This document shows, piece after piece, positions 23,469 through 33,253 of a stretch of 64,000 nt of DNA. Position 1 is the stretch's first letter; each line of letters begins with the position of its first letter. Origin of the DNA: Trichosporon coremiiforme (Eukaryota; Basidiomycota; Tremellomycetes; Trichosporonales; Trichosporonaceae); contig BCJJ01000015.1 in NCBI GenBank assembly GCA_039545355.1, positions 620,001 through 684,000 of the forward strand, written 5' to 3'. A model generated the notes under the pieces. The model worked only from the letters and a program-made list of their open reading frames with translations, was not told where the DNA came from and did not search any database. Position numbers and translations under genes: made by a program.

Positions 23469-24238
23469 ATGTCCGTGGGACTCTGGCAGACCCCGCTGCC
23501 GCCCTCGGTCGCCCGCTCCCGTCTCGTCTCCAACATTGCCGCGATCGCACTCTCCATCTTCTGCCGCACCCTCTTCTCGCCGTACCTCGCCCTCCGGTCC
23601 GTCGTGGTGTCATTGTTGGACAAGCTCGGCTTGCCTGGCGGCTCCCTCGCTTGGTGGACTGGTAAGCTCGAGGACTGTTACCGAGCTGACGACAGAAACC
23701 ATCGTGACGGCCACGCTCGTCCTCAACATTGTCGAGGCTGCGTACTGGGTCGCATACCCGCCGCCGCCGCCTAAGCCTGCCGGACCATCTCTGCAGCCGC
23801 TGGCCAGGTCTTCTCCTCTCGTACGCTATCTTGCACTCCCTGAGCTGACAGCAGACCCGCTCGTACCCTCCTACTCCCGACTTTAACGAGACCTCGACGA
23901 TGTCGCTTGCCCAGAGTCCGCTGAGCGCCTCGGTGAGCACGCCGGCCAAGACGCCGTCGACGCCGGTGCGTCTGAACCAGAGCCTGGGCCAGAGCCTCAG
24001 CGGACGGACTGGCTCCCCGTCAGCTGGGCTGTTCTACGACCCCGACAGCACCGCGTCCCCGGCCAAAGTGGCTCTAAGCCTCAGCCAGAGGGGCCAGGCG
24101 ACGCCGACGCAGACACCCGCCCAGCCCCAGCCGACCGAGAAGAAGGACGGGTTCGTCCTCGTCGACCGCGAGGAGAGGGAGTGGGTCGACAATGTCTGGA
24201 AGGGCGTCAGGGGCAAAGCCGGAAGGTTGGGCCTGTGA
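23469..24238 (+). CDS. Two-helix membrane protein, possibly Pom34-like nucleoporin
   Basis: Exons 23469..23661, 23696..23820 and 23855..24238 give 233 residues. Both introns are exactly 34 nt and end CTGACGACAG and CTGACAGCAG. Two hydrophobic helices (~20-42 and ~66-85) bracket a short loop, and a Ser/Thr/Pro-rich tail leads to an acidic-basic C-terminus (DREEREWVDNVWKGVRG). A short N-terminus, two helices close together and a disordered tail match the layout of the fungal pore-membrane protein Pom34. That assignment is a guess from architecture; another ER or nuclear-envelope protein is equally possible. It shares a 260-base divergent promoter with the MTC5-like gene. Its stop lies 49 bases from the stop of the convergent WD40 gene, so their 3' UTRs probably overlap. 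Confidence 0.75.
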
Positions 24239-24287
24239 GCTCGCTCTGGGGAGATTATAGAGAGCATGGTAGAAGTCACATATGCAT

Positions 24288-25556
24288 TTACAACTGCCAC
24301 AACTTGATCGTAGCCTCGGGCTCTATGCTGCCCGTCGCTACCCACTTTCCTGATGGATCAACAGCAACGGCGACCACCGGCGTGTTGTGCCCCTTCAGCG
24401 TCTGCAGCACCCGTCTGTCCTGCAAATCCCAAATGACAGCGCAGCCCTTCTCGCTGCCAGCAATCACGCACGCCGCCCGCTCCTCCTCGCTCACTTCCGT
24501 GGCTCCCGTGATCTCCAAACCGTCAGCGTGCGCGGCGAAAACGAGCGCCGGCGAAGGATACCGCTCGCTGACGTAGTCGGCGTCGCGGAACGTCTTGAGC
24601 ACTTTGGAGTTATACAGCGAGTATATCCTTATTGTCGACGACAGAGTCGCACTCAGAATGAAGAACGAACTCGGCGTGAAGCGTGCGCTGCCCACTGGGC
24701 TATTAGTCTCGTTGTCTAGTGTCCGAAGACATTGCGCCGTCGTGATGTCCCAGAGCCGGCTGACGTTAGCTAAGCGCAACTCCTCCCAGCTATTCCCGTC
24801 GTCACCCACATCAAGCCGTCCGCACTCCCCGTCAGAACTAGGCTTCCCTCCGAATCCCATCCGATCGTCCAGATCGCCTCGGCGTGGGCGGGGAAGCTCC
24901 GCAGCGCCGTGCCCCGGCGCACGTCCCAGACGATGGCGCTCTCATCAAAGCTTCCCGTCGCGATCAGGTTGCCGCGCGGCCCCCACGCACAGCATAACAC
25001 TGGCGCTGTATGTCCCGTCAATGTTCGGAGGGGCTCAGAACGGTCGGACACAACAGGGTCGCAGCTGAACACGCGCACCGATGTGTCGTCGCTTGCTGTC
25101 GCGAGATAGAGACCGTCAGGAGACAGGTCGAGCTCGTTTATCCCCGTGCGGTGGGCTCGGAGACTCCGCTGGTGCGCGCCTGTCGCTGCGTCCCAGATGT
25201 GCACGAAGCCGTCGGCACCTGCGGTTAGCTAACGTTTCCAAGCAAGCCAGCTGAGGGTAGGTGATGGAGGACGGGGGCGGCCCGGAGTTTGGGGGAGTTA
25301 AACGTGGGGGTGAGTAGGGAGTAGGAAGGATAGAGTAGTTGAAGCGGGACGAAACTTCGGTGTTGGAGAAGAACAGGGACCGAGGGCATGAGGGGGTCGG
25401 AGAGGGGTCAGAGTCGTGGAGCAGTCGAGACTCTCGGAGTTCGGACTCACCAGCTGAGACGAGCGTCTTCCCATCTGGAGAGAAGCGGAGGGAAGTGACA
25501 CTCCTCGAGTGTCCGTTCAGCGTCGCGTACTCCTTGAAGCTGGGCTCGACGTTCAT
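24288..25556 (-). CDS. SWD3: WD40 protein, Swd3/WDR5-like (COMPASS subunit)
   Basis: Exons 25556..25451, 25218..24810 and 24759..24288 give 328 residues; the introns are 232 nt (phase 1) and 50 nt (phase 2, GTGGGT donor). Nearly the whole protein is a seven-bladed WD40 propeller of the WDR5 type. It has a first-blade LNGHSRSVTSLRFSPDG, the WDR5-like GSFDESAIVWDV, the SADGL-RLWDITTAQCLRTL junction that restores the family's pattern across the second splice, and a final IKLWQL. WDR5/Swd3 scaffolds the Set1/COMPASS histone H3K4 methyltransferase in the nucleus. Close relatives (Lst8 and others) have similar propellers, so the exact orthology is likely but not proven. The long first intron is unusual for this locus. 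Confidence 0.85.
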
Positions 25557-26440
25557 GTGTGCGATGCTGCCTGCCTCTACCCAACTTGATCACCTTTGCT
25601 CTCCGTGTCAACAATCTCGGCGACAAGCGACGCGCTGGTTCATGTCGGGTCACGTGCCTTTCCACGTGGCCTGACGTAATCGCGTTCGGCCGTGGCGATG
25701 CGACGGCGATGCACTCGACGCCGCGATTCAAGATTGCCCTGTTCTTGTGCAGCTACGCAGTCTGCATCCTGCTTCCTGTCTCGACGATGCGTTTAATCGC
25801 GCTCAAGGCAGTGTAAACAATGGCCCATGACTAGCCTCACCAGGCCCGACGCGCATGGCCGCTCCCCTCCCCTCCCCTCCTCTTTCCTTGTCCCCTGACC
25901 CCTGCTCCATTCTCCTAGCCCCTCGCCGTGTCGGACCATGGTCCTGCAAGTTCCATATATGCCATTGTCTTGCCACTCGCGTTTGAGGTTTGTCTGATCG
26001 TGGCTGCCACTTACTGTTCGTTCAACGCCCGAGCACATCGCAGCGACCAGCGCACGAACGCACGCACCATCAACTCCGAGCGCGCCCCGGACTAAGCCTG
26101 GAACGCCAGTCTGTCACTGTGACCCCGACTGCGATCACCCGGTCTCGATCGCGGGTCCTTGCGCGCAAGGCCGTCGCCATCACCACTCCAGTAACCCTAG
26201 CAACCCCCAGCAACTCCCAGCCTTCACTTCTCCCTAGACGACTAGACTTCTCCCTAGACGACTAGACTTCTCCCTAGAGTACTCCCCACCTCGTTCAGCC
26301 CTCACGGCCTCACCCCAGGTCCTAGACACACCCCAGACGACAACCCACTGCCCCAGCGCACGACGCACTCACCTGTCAACGACATATAAACCATAGACTA
26401 AGCCCGTTGTCCCCCCTCACCTGTGCATCTGACAATCAGC
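25557..26440. other. Divergent promoter region between WD40 and Ser/Pro-rich genes
   Basis: No gene seen. Contains a 20-bp tandem repeat and, just before 26441, the sequence CTGACAATCAG, which looks like the branch and acceptor of a 5' UTR intron of the following gene. Confidence 0.45.
26224..26279. repeat. 20-bp tandem repeat upstream of the Ser/Pro-rich gene
   Basis: Nearly three copies of ACTTCTCCCTAGACGACTAG in direct tandem, the last copy diverging. Each unit carries CTAG twice. It lies 160-220 bases before the next start codon, so it falls in promoter or leader sequence. Confidence 0.85.
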
Positions 26441-28111
26441 ATGTTCCTCCTGAAGAGACGGAGCAGCTCAAAGCACAACCGCGCCTCGTCATGGGGCAGC
26501 TTCCTCGACCGACCCAAGATACCCCCGGCACCAGTGCCCGAGATCTCGCTGCTGGACAGGGAGCCGCCGTGCATCCCCGAGCTGGGGCTGCTGGCGCGGC
26601 GCAACTCGACCTCCGGGGGAGCGCAGGAGACACTCTCCGACGAGTCCGCCGAGTCCGCGTCCGCTTCGCCATCGCGGCCCTCGACGCCAGCTCAGAGACC
26701 AGAGACCCCCATGAGGTCCTCGTCCCCACGACCCTCAACCCCAATCGCGACCCCAAAGTCCACGCGGCCGTGCACCCCTGCGCGCACCCCCAGCGGCGAG
26801 AAGCCTTCAACACCTCATTACCAGAAGGCCCGCCCGCCGACGGCAGACGACTCGCCGCCGCCCAGTCGGCGCATGTCGAGCCCGCCGCCGCGCAATTCAT
26901 CCCCGCCCTCGCGCGCGACAGCGCTTAGGAAGTCGCTCCTCCCCGCGCGCAAGGCGAGCAAGATGGCCACACCGCTACTCGAGACGCCCAAGAGATTCAA
27001 GGACAGCATCTCGGCACCGACACTCGTGCCCGGCCGCACGCCCTCGTTGCCCTCCGTGGATGTAGCGTCAGCAGTATCATCGCCACCGAGCCGCCGCCCC
27101 TCACTGCCCAAGACCGAGGCGGCCAAGCCGCCTGACCCCACGGAGCGCAGGGGGACGCCGCCGACACAACCAAGTCAGCCTCAGCCGCCCTCCTACGACA
27201 GCTCTGAGTCACTCGGCAGCCAAAGCCGACCCCGCGCATCCTGGCAGAGTCAGGAGTACCGCCTCCCCTCACCGTCGCTGAGCGACTTTCAGCGCACGAT
27301 GGAGCGTCTCTCTCTCTCGGCCGTCGGGTCACGACACTCGGTAGGCTATGGGTTCGTGCCGTACCTGCCTCTGTCCGAGTCGCCGCCGCCGATGACGCCG
27401 TCGCGCGTCGCCTCGCCGCCTCGGAACCCCACCCCGCCTTCGCGCGTCACCTCGCCACCAATCCGTGTCCACTCCCCGCCCACAATACGCTCCTACGTCC
27501 CGCTCCCGCTCGAGCCGCAGGCGACGGGCGTATCCTACGACGAGCCGATTACGCGGTACGCGACGCCACACTCCGTGCCGGAGCTTCCCCTGCCCCAGAC
27601 AGCCGAGGTGCTCACGCGCTCCACGTCGACGGGATCCTCCGGCTCGTCTGGGTCCGGCGTGCCCAGTCTCTCCTCATCGCTCACTTCCTGCTCCGAGTCC
27701 GACGAGGACCTGCCGTCCCTGCACCAGCCCTCACTCGCCGCTTCAAAACACTCCTCCGATTCTTCCGATACAGACCCCCAACTACCACCCTTCAACGCTC
27801 TACTCTTACTACATAGTGACAAGCCGGGGCGCAAACCCGTACCCCCGGAGACGCTCTGGCGCCGCGCCAGTGTGGCGGGTGCGCCGCCTGTCCCGCCGCG
27901 CCGTCGCTCAGAAGGATGGCGTCTGGAGCTACTCCGGATAGTGAGGGGGTTCGACGACGTGGCGACCGCCAAGGAGGAAAAGGACGTGGTGCGCAAGGTG
28001 GGAGATCCAGGACTCGGAGAGCGCGAGGCACTCAATGTCGTGCGCATGTTTGTGGATGAGATTCACGCGAGGGTGCGCCTGGTAGAGAGAGGTGTCGCGG
28101 GCTCGGGCTAG
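26441..28111 (+). CDS. Ser/Pro-rich disordered protein, unknown function
   Basis: One open exon of 556 residues beginning MFLLKRRSSSKHNRASSWGS. The start is the first true ATG and sits two bases after an intron-like CTGACAATCAG, so a leader intron is likely. Most of the protein is low-complexity Ser/Pro/Thr/Arg with repeated SPP, RPSTP and SRVTSPP units, typical of intrinsically disordered phosphoproteins. The only part that looks folded is the last ~75 residues, with two predicted helices (RLELLRIVRGFDDVATAKEE and EREALNVVRMFVDEIHARVR). No known domain recognised. Long SPxR/TPxR runs suggest a CDK or MAPK target, which is inference. Confidence 0.75.
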   Translation: MFLLKRRSSSKHNRASSWGSFLDRPKIPPAPVPEISLLDREPPCIPELGLLARRNSTSGGAQETLSDESAESASASPSRPSTPAQRPETPMRSSSPRPSTPIATPKSTRPCTPARTPSGEKPSTPHYQKARPPTADDSPPPSRRMSSPPPRNSSPPSRATALRKSLLPARKASKMATPLLETPKRFKDSISAPTLVPGRTPSLPSVDVASAVSSPPSRRPSLPKTEAAKPPDPTERRGTPPTQPSQPQPPSYDSSESLGSQSRPRASWQSQEYRLPSPSLSDFQRTMERLSLSAVGSRHSVGYGFVPYLPLSESPPPMTPSRVASPPRNPTPPSRVTSPPIRVHSPPTIRSYVPLPLEPQATGVSYDEPITRYATPHSVPELPLPQTAEVLTRSTSTGSSGSSGSGVPSLSSSLTSCSESDEDLPSLHQPSLAASKHSSDSSDTDPQLPPFNALLLLHSDKPGRKPVPPETLWRRASVAGAPPVPPRRRSEGWRLELLRIVRGFDDVATAKEEKDVVRKVGDPGLGEREALNVVRMFVDEIHARVRLVERGVAGSG

Positions 28112-29395
28112 GGCTCTGAACCCGCGTCTCTCGAGAGACAAGCAACAAGTAGTAGGTGCCCGCGGTCGTTGGCAGACTCGCAACGTTGTGACATGTAGGA
28201 CATTGAGGGGAGAGCAAGAGGAGTGTGGAAAACGGAACAATCATGTAGAATCTCAAAATGCCCCTAGCTGTGGGTGTTTCATCTGTAGCCTCTATCGTAC
28301 GCTGAAATGAAATGTGTCTTTCTCTGCTTTCTCTGTCTCTCCGGTGCCAATGCGGTCGCATGTGTGCTCTTTGTCCTGAATAGCATAGAGAACGACATGC
28401 AGTGTTGTCCTTTGAATGTGTAGAATGCGGGGCCAGGCATCATGCCGAGAGCGTAGGTTTCACAGTGCCTCGCGATGGTGGGAGCGAGCGCGGCCGAGAC
28501 CATTGCGGTCAGCGGAGAGATCAACGGGCGACGATGCCGTTTGGCTTTGCAGTGAGTGCAGGAGGAATGCAGAACGACCTTTGGAGCTGAGCTCAAGCCA
28601 CAGAGAAGCGTGAGGACCGAAGTTTGCGGCGATTGTGTCTCGAGCCACTCGCGCCGCTCATAGTCGCGACACGACCGGGCAGAGCACAAGTGCGCACCGC
28701 TCCGATCGGCACACCTAGCTTGGACAATGAGCCAAACTTTGGGGTGCACCGTGTGCACCTTGTGCACCTTTGCCCACCGTGCGTGCATTCTGTTCAGCGC
28801 GCGGCCACTTTTGTTCACTGTGCGGTCACTCATTGCGAGACACCCGCTGCGGGAATGGCCACTGTGCGCTCTTATGGACCTGGGGTCATCCAGACGAGCC
28901 ATGCCACTGTGCCCAAAGCTCTGGGAGCACTGTGCGTGCGTGGCCTGTTTCGCACCATTGCTCGTGCACTCGTGAATTCTACAAGTTCACAGGCGATCGC
29001 ACACTGGCCGCTCCACCTTAACTGTGCTGGCGTCCTCGACAGCGTACGGCCACTGCACCCGGTTCCAGCAAGAGATGAGCCAGACATCCAGACCCAAGGC
29101 ACTCACGAAAGGCACAAGTGAATCTTCAGGAGGGTGTTTCAAGATATTCCCCTCCATCCGGGGCATCTGTCTCGGGAAATTGGGCTCGAGTTGCCACCCA
29201 CGCTGCTTCACTTCTCTCCTCCAGTACCTCTCTCCTCCCTCACTCACCTCCCACAAGCACAAGCACAGCACGCCCCACCTGCTTCCACCCGTTGTATGAC
29301 CCAAGTTCCGATATGTGAAGGAGGGAAGGCGTGATGCGAGTGGAGAGCAAGTGGCAAAGTGAGACACAGACACACCTCGATGCCCGCAACCCGTC
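28112..29395. other. Intergenic region, short tandem repeat, no gene seen
   Basis: 3' flank of the Ser/Pro-rich gene. Around 28742-28775 three 9-bp units with the core GTGCACC stand in tandem, a tiny direct and palindromic (GTGCAC) array. No frame has coding character. Confidence 0.45.
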
Positions 29396-30712
29396 ATGTC
29401 GCCTGCACCGCAATCAGGTTCACCCGGCTCCAACAGCGTGGAGCCTTCGCTGCGGTCCGGCCACACCTTCCAGTCTGCGCAGACCTTGCACCAGACCACA
29501 AACACACTGGCTCGGACACATTTCAGAGGTCACCACTCGATCAAGTCTTCGCCGGAACTTCCCCAGAGACCGCCACGCGAGGGCGGGCATTGGGACCCCT
29601 CGCCGCGAAAGAGGCTCGACTTGATGCGTCGCAGAGATGGCTCTGATACACGAGAGTGATGATACACCTCTTCCATGAGACCCTGCAAAGTACATCTTGT
29701 ATCAGGATACACGTCGGCAGCTCTCGGCACCCCCAGGGCTCCGAAGTCCGCGTCCCTCCGTCCATGTTCTCGCCACTCGCTGTCGTGTACTTGAAACGCC
29801 AACCATACCTCGGCCTGGCCTTCGATTTCTGACACGCACATGACACGTCGCAGCATCTACTGACAACGCCATACTTGCTGTCACAACTACTGATGAAGGT
29901 TCTGATACACCTGATGCTACGTCTCCTGAGTTCGACATTACCTGTTACTCCATAGATGGAACTCCTTCCCTCAAGGGCTACGACCAGAATACGTCGTCTG
30001 CGCCGAGCCTGGGCCTCAGTCTGACATCGGGCAGACCTGGCGAGCTCAACCCTGCGACCCTATGCTGCCCCCACGTCTCTCTCCATACGGCCAGTGACGT
30101 TTCCGATACTTTGTTTCTCCTACTCACAGCTGGTGTTGCAGTCTCTCAAGTGTCGTTTCACGCCATCTGATGTTTGACATATCACACCTGTCTCAGGTTC
30201 TTCATGCTGCCAACCCTTAGCCACGGCCTGCTTCCCCCCATCTCTTTGATCTCGGAACTCCGTCACCCTTCCAACCTCTGACTCCAACTTGCATAAATCC
30301 CCAACCCCCAATGTCGGGGTACTTCAACCACACCCCTCAACGGTCTACCACTCCAGCCCCAAGCTCAACGCGGCTCACCCTCCACACAATGAGCATACCA
30401 ATCTCCCCTCCACCACTCCGCATCCAAATCCCAGCCCCCCCTGCAACCCCCTCCAGCGCCGGCGCAGACTCTCCCTCCCTCCAACGCCTCCGTAACCCCG
30501 CTGGAACGGTAAAAGTCCCCCCGCCCACAGATGGGGTGGTATCCGCCCTCTGCGCACTTGAAGCCGGAGCGAGTCGTGACGTTTACGGCGCGGGGGACTT
30601 TCACAACCTAACCTCCTCCTTTCCTCCTCACATTTGCCACATGGGGGAGAAGGAGCGACACGACGCGAACGACAGGAATGATAACATCCTATTGACGACA
30701 CTTTGTGACTAG
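29396..30712 (+). other. Possible unresolved gene (candidate exons, plus strand)
   Basis: Several stretches read as protein-like but I could not join them with convincing splice sites. 29396-29659 starts with ATG and gives 87 codons (MSPAPQSGSPGSNSVEPSLR onward). About 29690-29835 has a frame ending in VVYLKRQPYLGLAFDF. About 29850-30150 has an ATG-less frame containing DEGSDTPDATSPEFDITCYS. 30311-30712 is a 133-codon frame that starts with ATG just after a TATA-like CATAAAT (MSGYFNHTPQRSTTPAPSS). The phrase TCTGATACAC recurs near 29642 and 29898. This could be one intron-rich Ser-rich gene, two small genes, or decaying coding sequence. No family recognised. Confidence 0.3.
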
Positions 30713-31492
30713 ACCGAGCCCGACTCATGGTTGGTCCGCACGGCTGGACCATCCGGACCATCCTACTCAGCCGGGCTGAGACGTAGCTGGCCTGTGGCCA
30801 CAGCGATGGAACCCAACGATGACAGCTGGACTGTCAGCAGTTGGCCGGCAAGCACCCTGAAGATGTTACCATGGACTATCGAGAGCAGCAGGACTGCAAT
30901 CCACAAGATACACAGAGACACAGAGACACAGAGACACACTCACCGGCACTGACGGCTCACACTGACGCCCACACTGACGCTCACACTGGCGGCTCACACC
31001 GACGCTCACACTGGTCTTCGCCAGTCTGCCACTCGGCTACATGGTTTACGTAAAAAACGGCCGCTCAGGACAGCAGGGCTATCCACGTGCTGTTTCCCTA
31101 GCCTGCCCTGGTGCCTCGACGCGTACAGACCCAAACAGGTAAACACAGGCGCGTCCGAAAGGTCAGTCAGTGCACGCGTCGCTTTCCCAGCCCTCAGCCC
31201 TAGCCCTAGACTTTGGCCCATCGTCAGTTTCTGTCCACAGGTTGCAAGGATCGAGTTGGCCACCCATCGAGCCACCGATTGCAGTCACAACCAAGCCTGT
31301 ACCTCTAGAGTAAGCGCCACCAGCGTCCGTCCTTCGGACGCTGCACGCTGCCGTCGCAGGGAAGATGAAAAGGCGTTCATTAAACTGTGTCTCACATACG
31401 GAAAACTATCGCGCCGCTCGCATCAGACGATGATACTCGCGGGCACGCTAAATTCATACCACGCACGACCACGACCAACAAGCAAAGCACAC
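30713..31492. other. Intergenic region with short repeats
   Basis: 3' flank of alpha-tubulin (which is on the minus strand). Contains the degenerate tandem repeat listed separately. No gene seen. Confidence 0.5.
30896..31015. repeat. Degenerate ACACAGAG / CACACTGACGCT tandem repeats
   Basis: Several copies of GACACAGA are followed by about six imperfect copies of a ~12-bp unit near CTCACACTGACG. Low-complexity tandem DNA. Confidence 0.7.
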
Positions 31493-33253
31493 TTAGTACT
31501 CCTCGGCGTACTCCTCCTCGTCCTCGGCGCTCTCCTCGCCGACCTCCTGGTAGTCCTTCTCGAGGGCGGCGAGGTCCTCGCGCGCCTCGGAGAACTCGCC
31601 CTCCTCCATACCCTCGCCGACGTACCAGTGCACGAACGCGCGCTTCGAGTACAGCAGGTCGAACTTGTTGTCGAGGCGGGCCCAGGCGGTCGCGATCGAG
31701 GTCGTGTTGGACAGCATGCAGAGCGAGCGCGAGACCTTGGCGAGGTCGCCGCCGGGGACGAGCGCGGGGGGCTCGTTGCAGATACCGAGCTTGAAACCGG
31801 TGGGGCACCAGTCGACGAACTGGATCGTGCGCTTCGTGCGCACATTGGCGACAGCGGCGTTGACGTCCTTGGGGACGACGTCACCACGGTACAGAAGACA
31901 ACAGGCCATGTACTTGCCCTGGCGGGGGTCGCACTTGACCATCTGGTTGTTAGACTCGAAGCACGAGATGGTCATCTCGGCGACAGAGTTGGACTCGTGG
32001 AACGCCTTGTCAGCAGAGATGACGGGGGCGTANGTGGCGAGAGGGAAGTGGATACGGGGGAAAGGAACAAGGTTGGTCTGGAACTCGTTCAGGTCAACGT
32101 TGAGCGAGCCGTCGAANCGGAGCGAGGCAGTGATCGACGAGACGACCTGNGCNATCAGGCGGTTAAGGTTGGTGAAAGAAGGAGAGGCAATGCCGAGGTT
32201 GCGGCGACAGATGTCGTAGATGGCCTCGTTGTCGACCATGAACGAACAGTCAGAGTGCTCGAGGGTCGTGTGGGTCGTGAGAACCGAGTTGTACGGCTCA
32301 ACAACCGAGGTGGACATCTTGGGGGCGGGGTAGACCGAGAACTCGAGCTTCGACTTCTTGCCGTAGTCGGTCGAGAGACGCTCGAGGAGGAGAGCACCGA
32401 AACCGGAACCGGTACCACCACCGAACGAGTGGAAGACGAAGAAGCCCTGGAGGCCAGAACAGTTGTCGGCGAGACGACGGACCTGCTCAAGGACAGAGTC
32501 GACGAGCTCCTTGCCGATGGTGTAGTGACCACGGGCGTCTAACCTGCGTTAGCTTCATGCATCACAAGCTTCTTCTTTGTGTCACTCACAGTTGTTGGCG
32601 GCGTCCTCCTTGCCGGTGATCATGGTCTCCGGGTGGAAGAGCGAGCGGTAGGTGCCGGTGCGGACCTCGTCGATGACATTGGGCTCAAGGTCGACCTGTG
32701 GTGTCAGTTGCGATCGGGTTGTTTACTGGGAAGTCAGAGCCAAAACTTACGTAGAGCGAACGGGGAACGTGCTTGCCGGAGCCGGTCTCAGAGAAGAAGG
32801 TCGAGAAACCGTCGTCGTTGTGCGAGGGAGAGCCCTCCATGAGGCGGCCATCGGGCTGGAAAGGGAGTCAGCTCAGCACGAGTGCACGGGTGTACGCCAC
32901 GTCGTTGAAATCGTCGCAGGTTCAGGTCCCTTGCGTTGGTCCCGCAGCTGCGGCCGCTTCTCTGCCGTACTCACGCTGAGGCCGTGCTCAATGGTGTAGA
33001 GCTCCCAACAGGCGTTACCGATCTGGACACCTAGAAAAAAGTCAGTGACGCTGCGTTTCTCGTGCTCCGTAATCTGGACGCTTGCAAGCGCCAGCGGAGC
33101 GATGTTCTGGGCGACGTACCGGCCTGACCGACGTGAACCTGGAAAGGGTCAGTGCGTGCTCTCTCTCAACTTTGGCTATCGCTGCTGCTGCGCTCGGCCG
33201 TTCGGCGATGCAGCAGACTGCGCGGCGGTACTCACGGAGATGACCTCACGCAT
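31493..33253 (-). CDS. TUB1: Alpha-tubulin
   Basis: Six exons: 33253..33236, 33138..33120, 33030..32975, 32855..32751, 32695..32590 and 32538..31493, giving 449 residues, the normal length. It is the alpha subunit of the microtubule heterodimer and binds non-exchangeable GTP. It opens MREVISVHVGQAGVQIGN and contains the GTP-binding GGGTGSG loop. It has the alpha-specific [20 protein letters not shown] segment and ends in an acidic tail with a C-terminal Tyr (EEYAEEY), the class that can be detyrosinated. The second exon is only 19 nt. Four bases are unresolved (N at 32033, 32117, 32150 and 32153). All four fall on third codon positions, and for three of them any base leaves the residue unchanged. 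Another spliced exon upstream appears to be non-coding leader. Confidence 0.97.

Noticed and set aside
30896..31015. Short regular repeats considered as a CRISPR array
   Set aside because: Units are contiguous without unique spacers, and the genome is eukaryotic.
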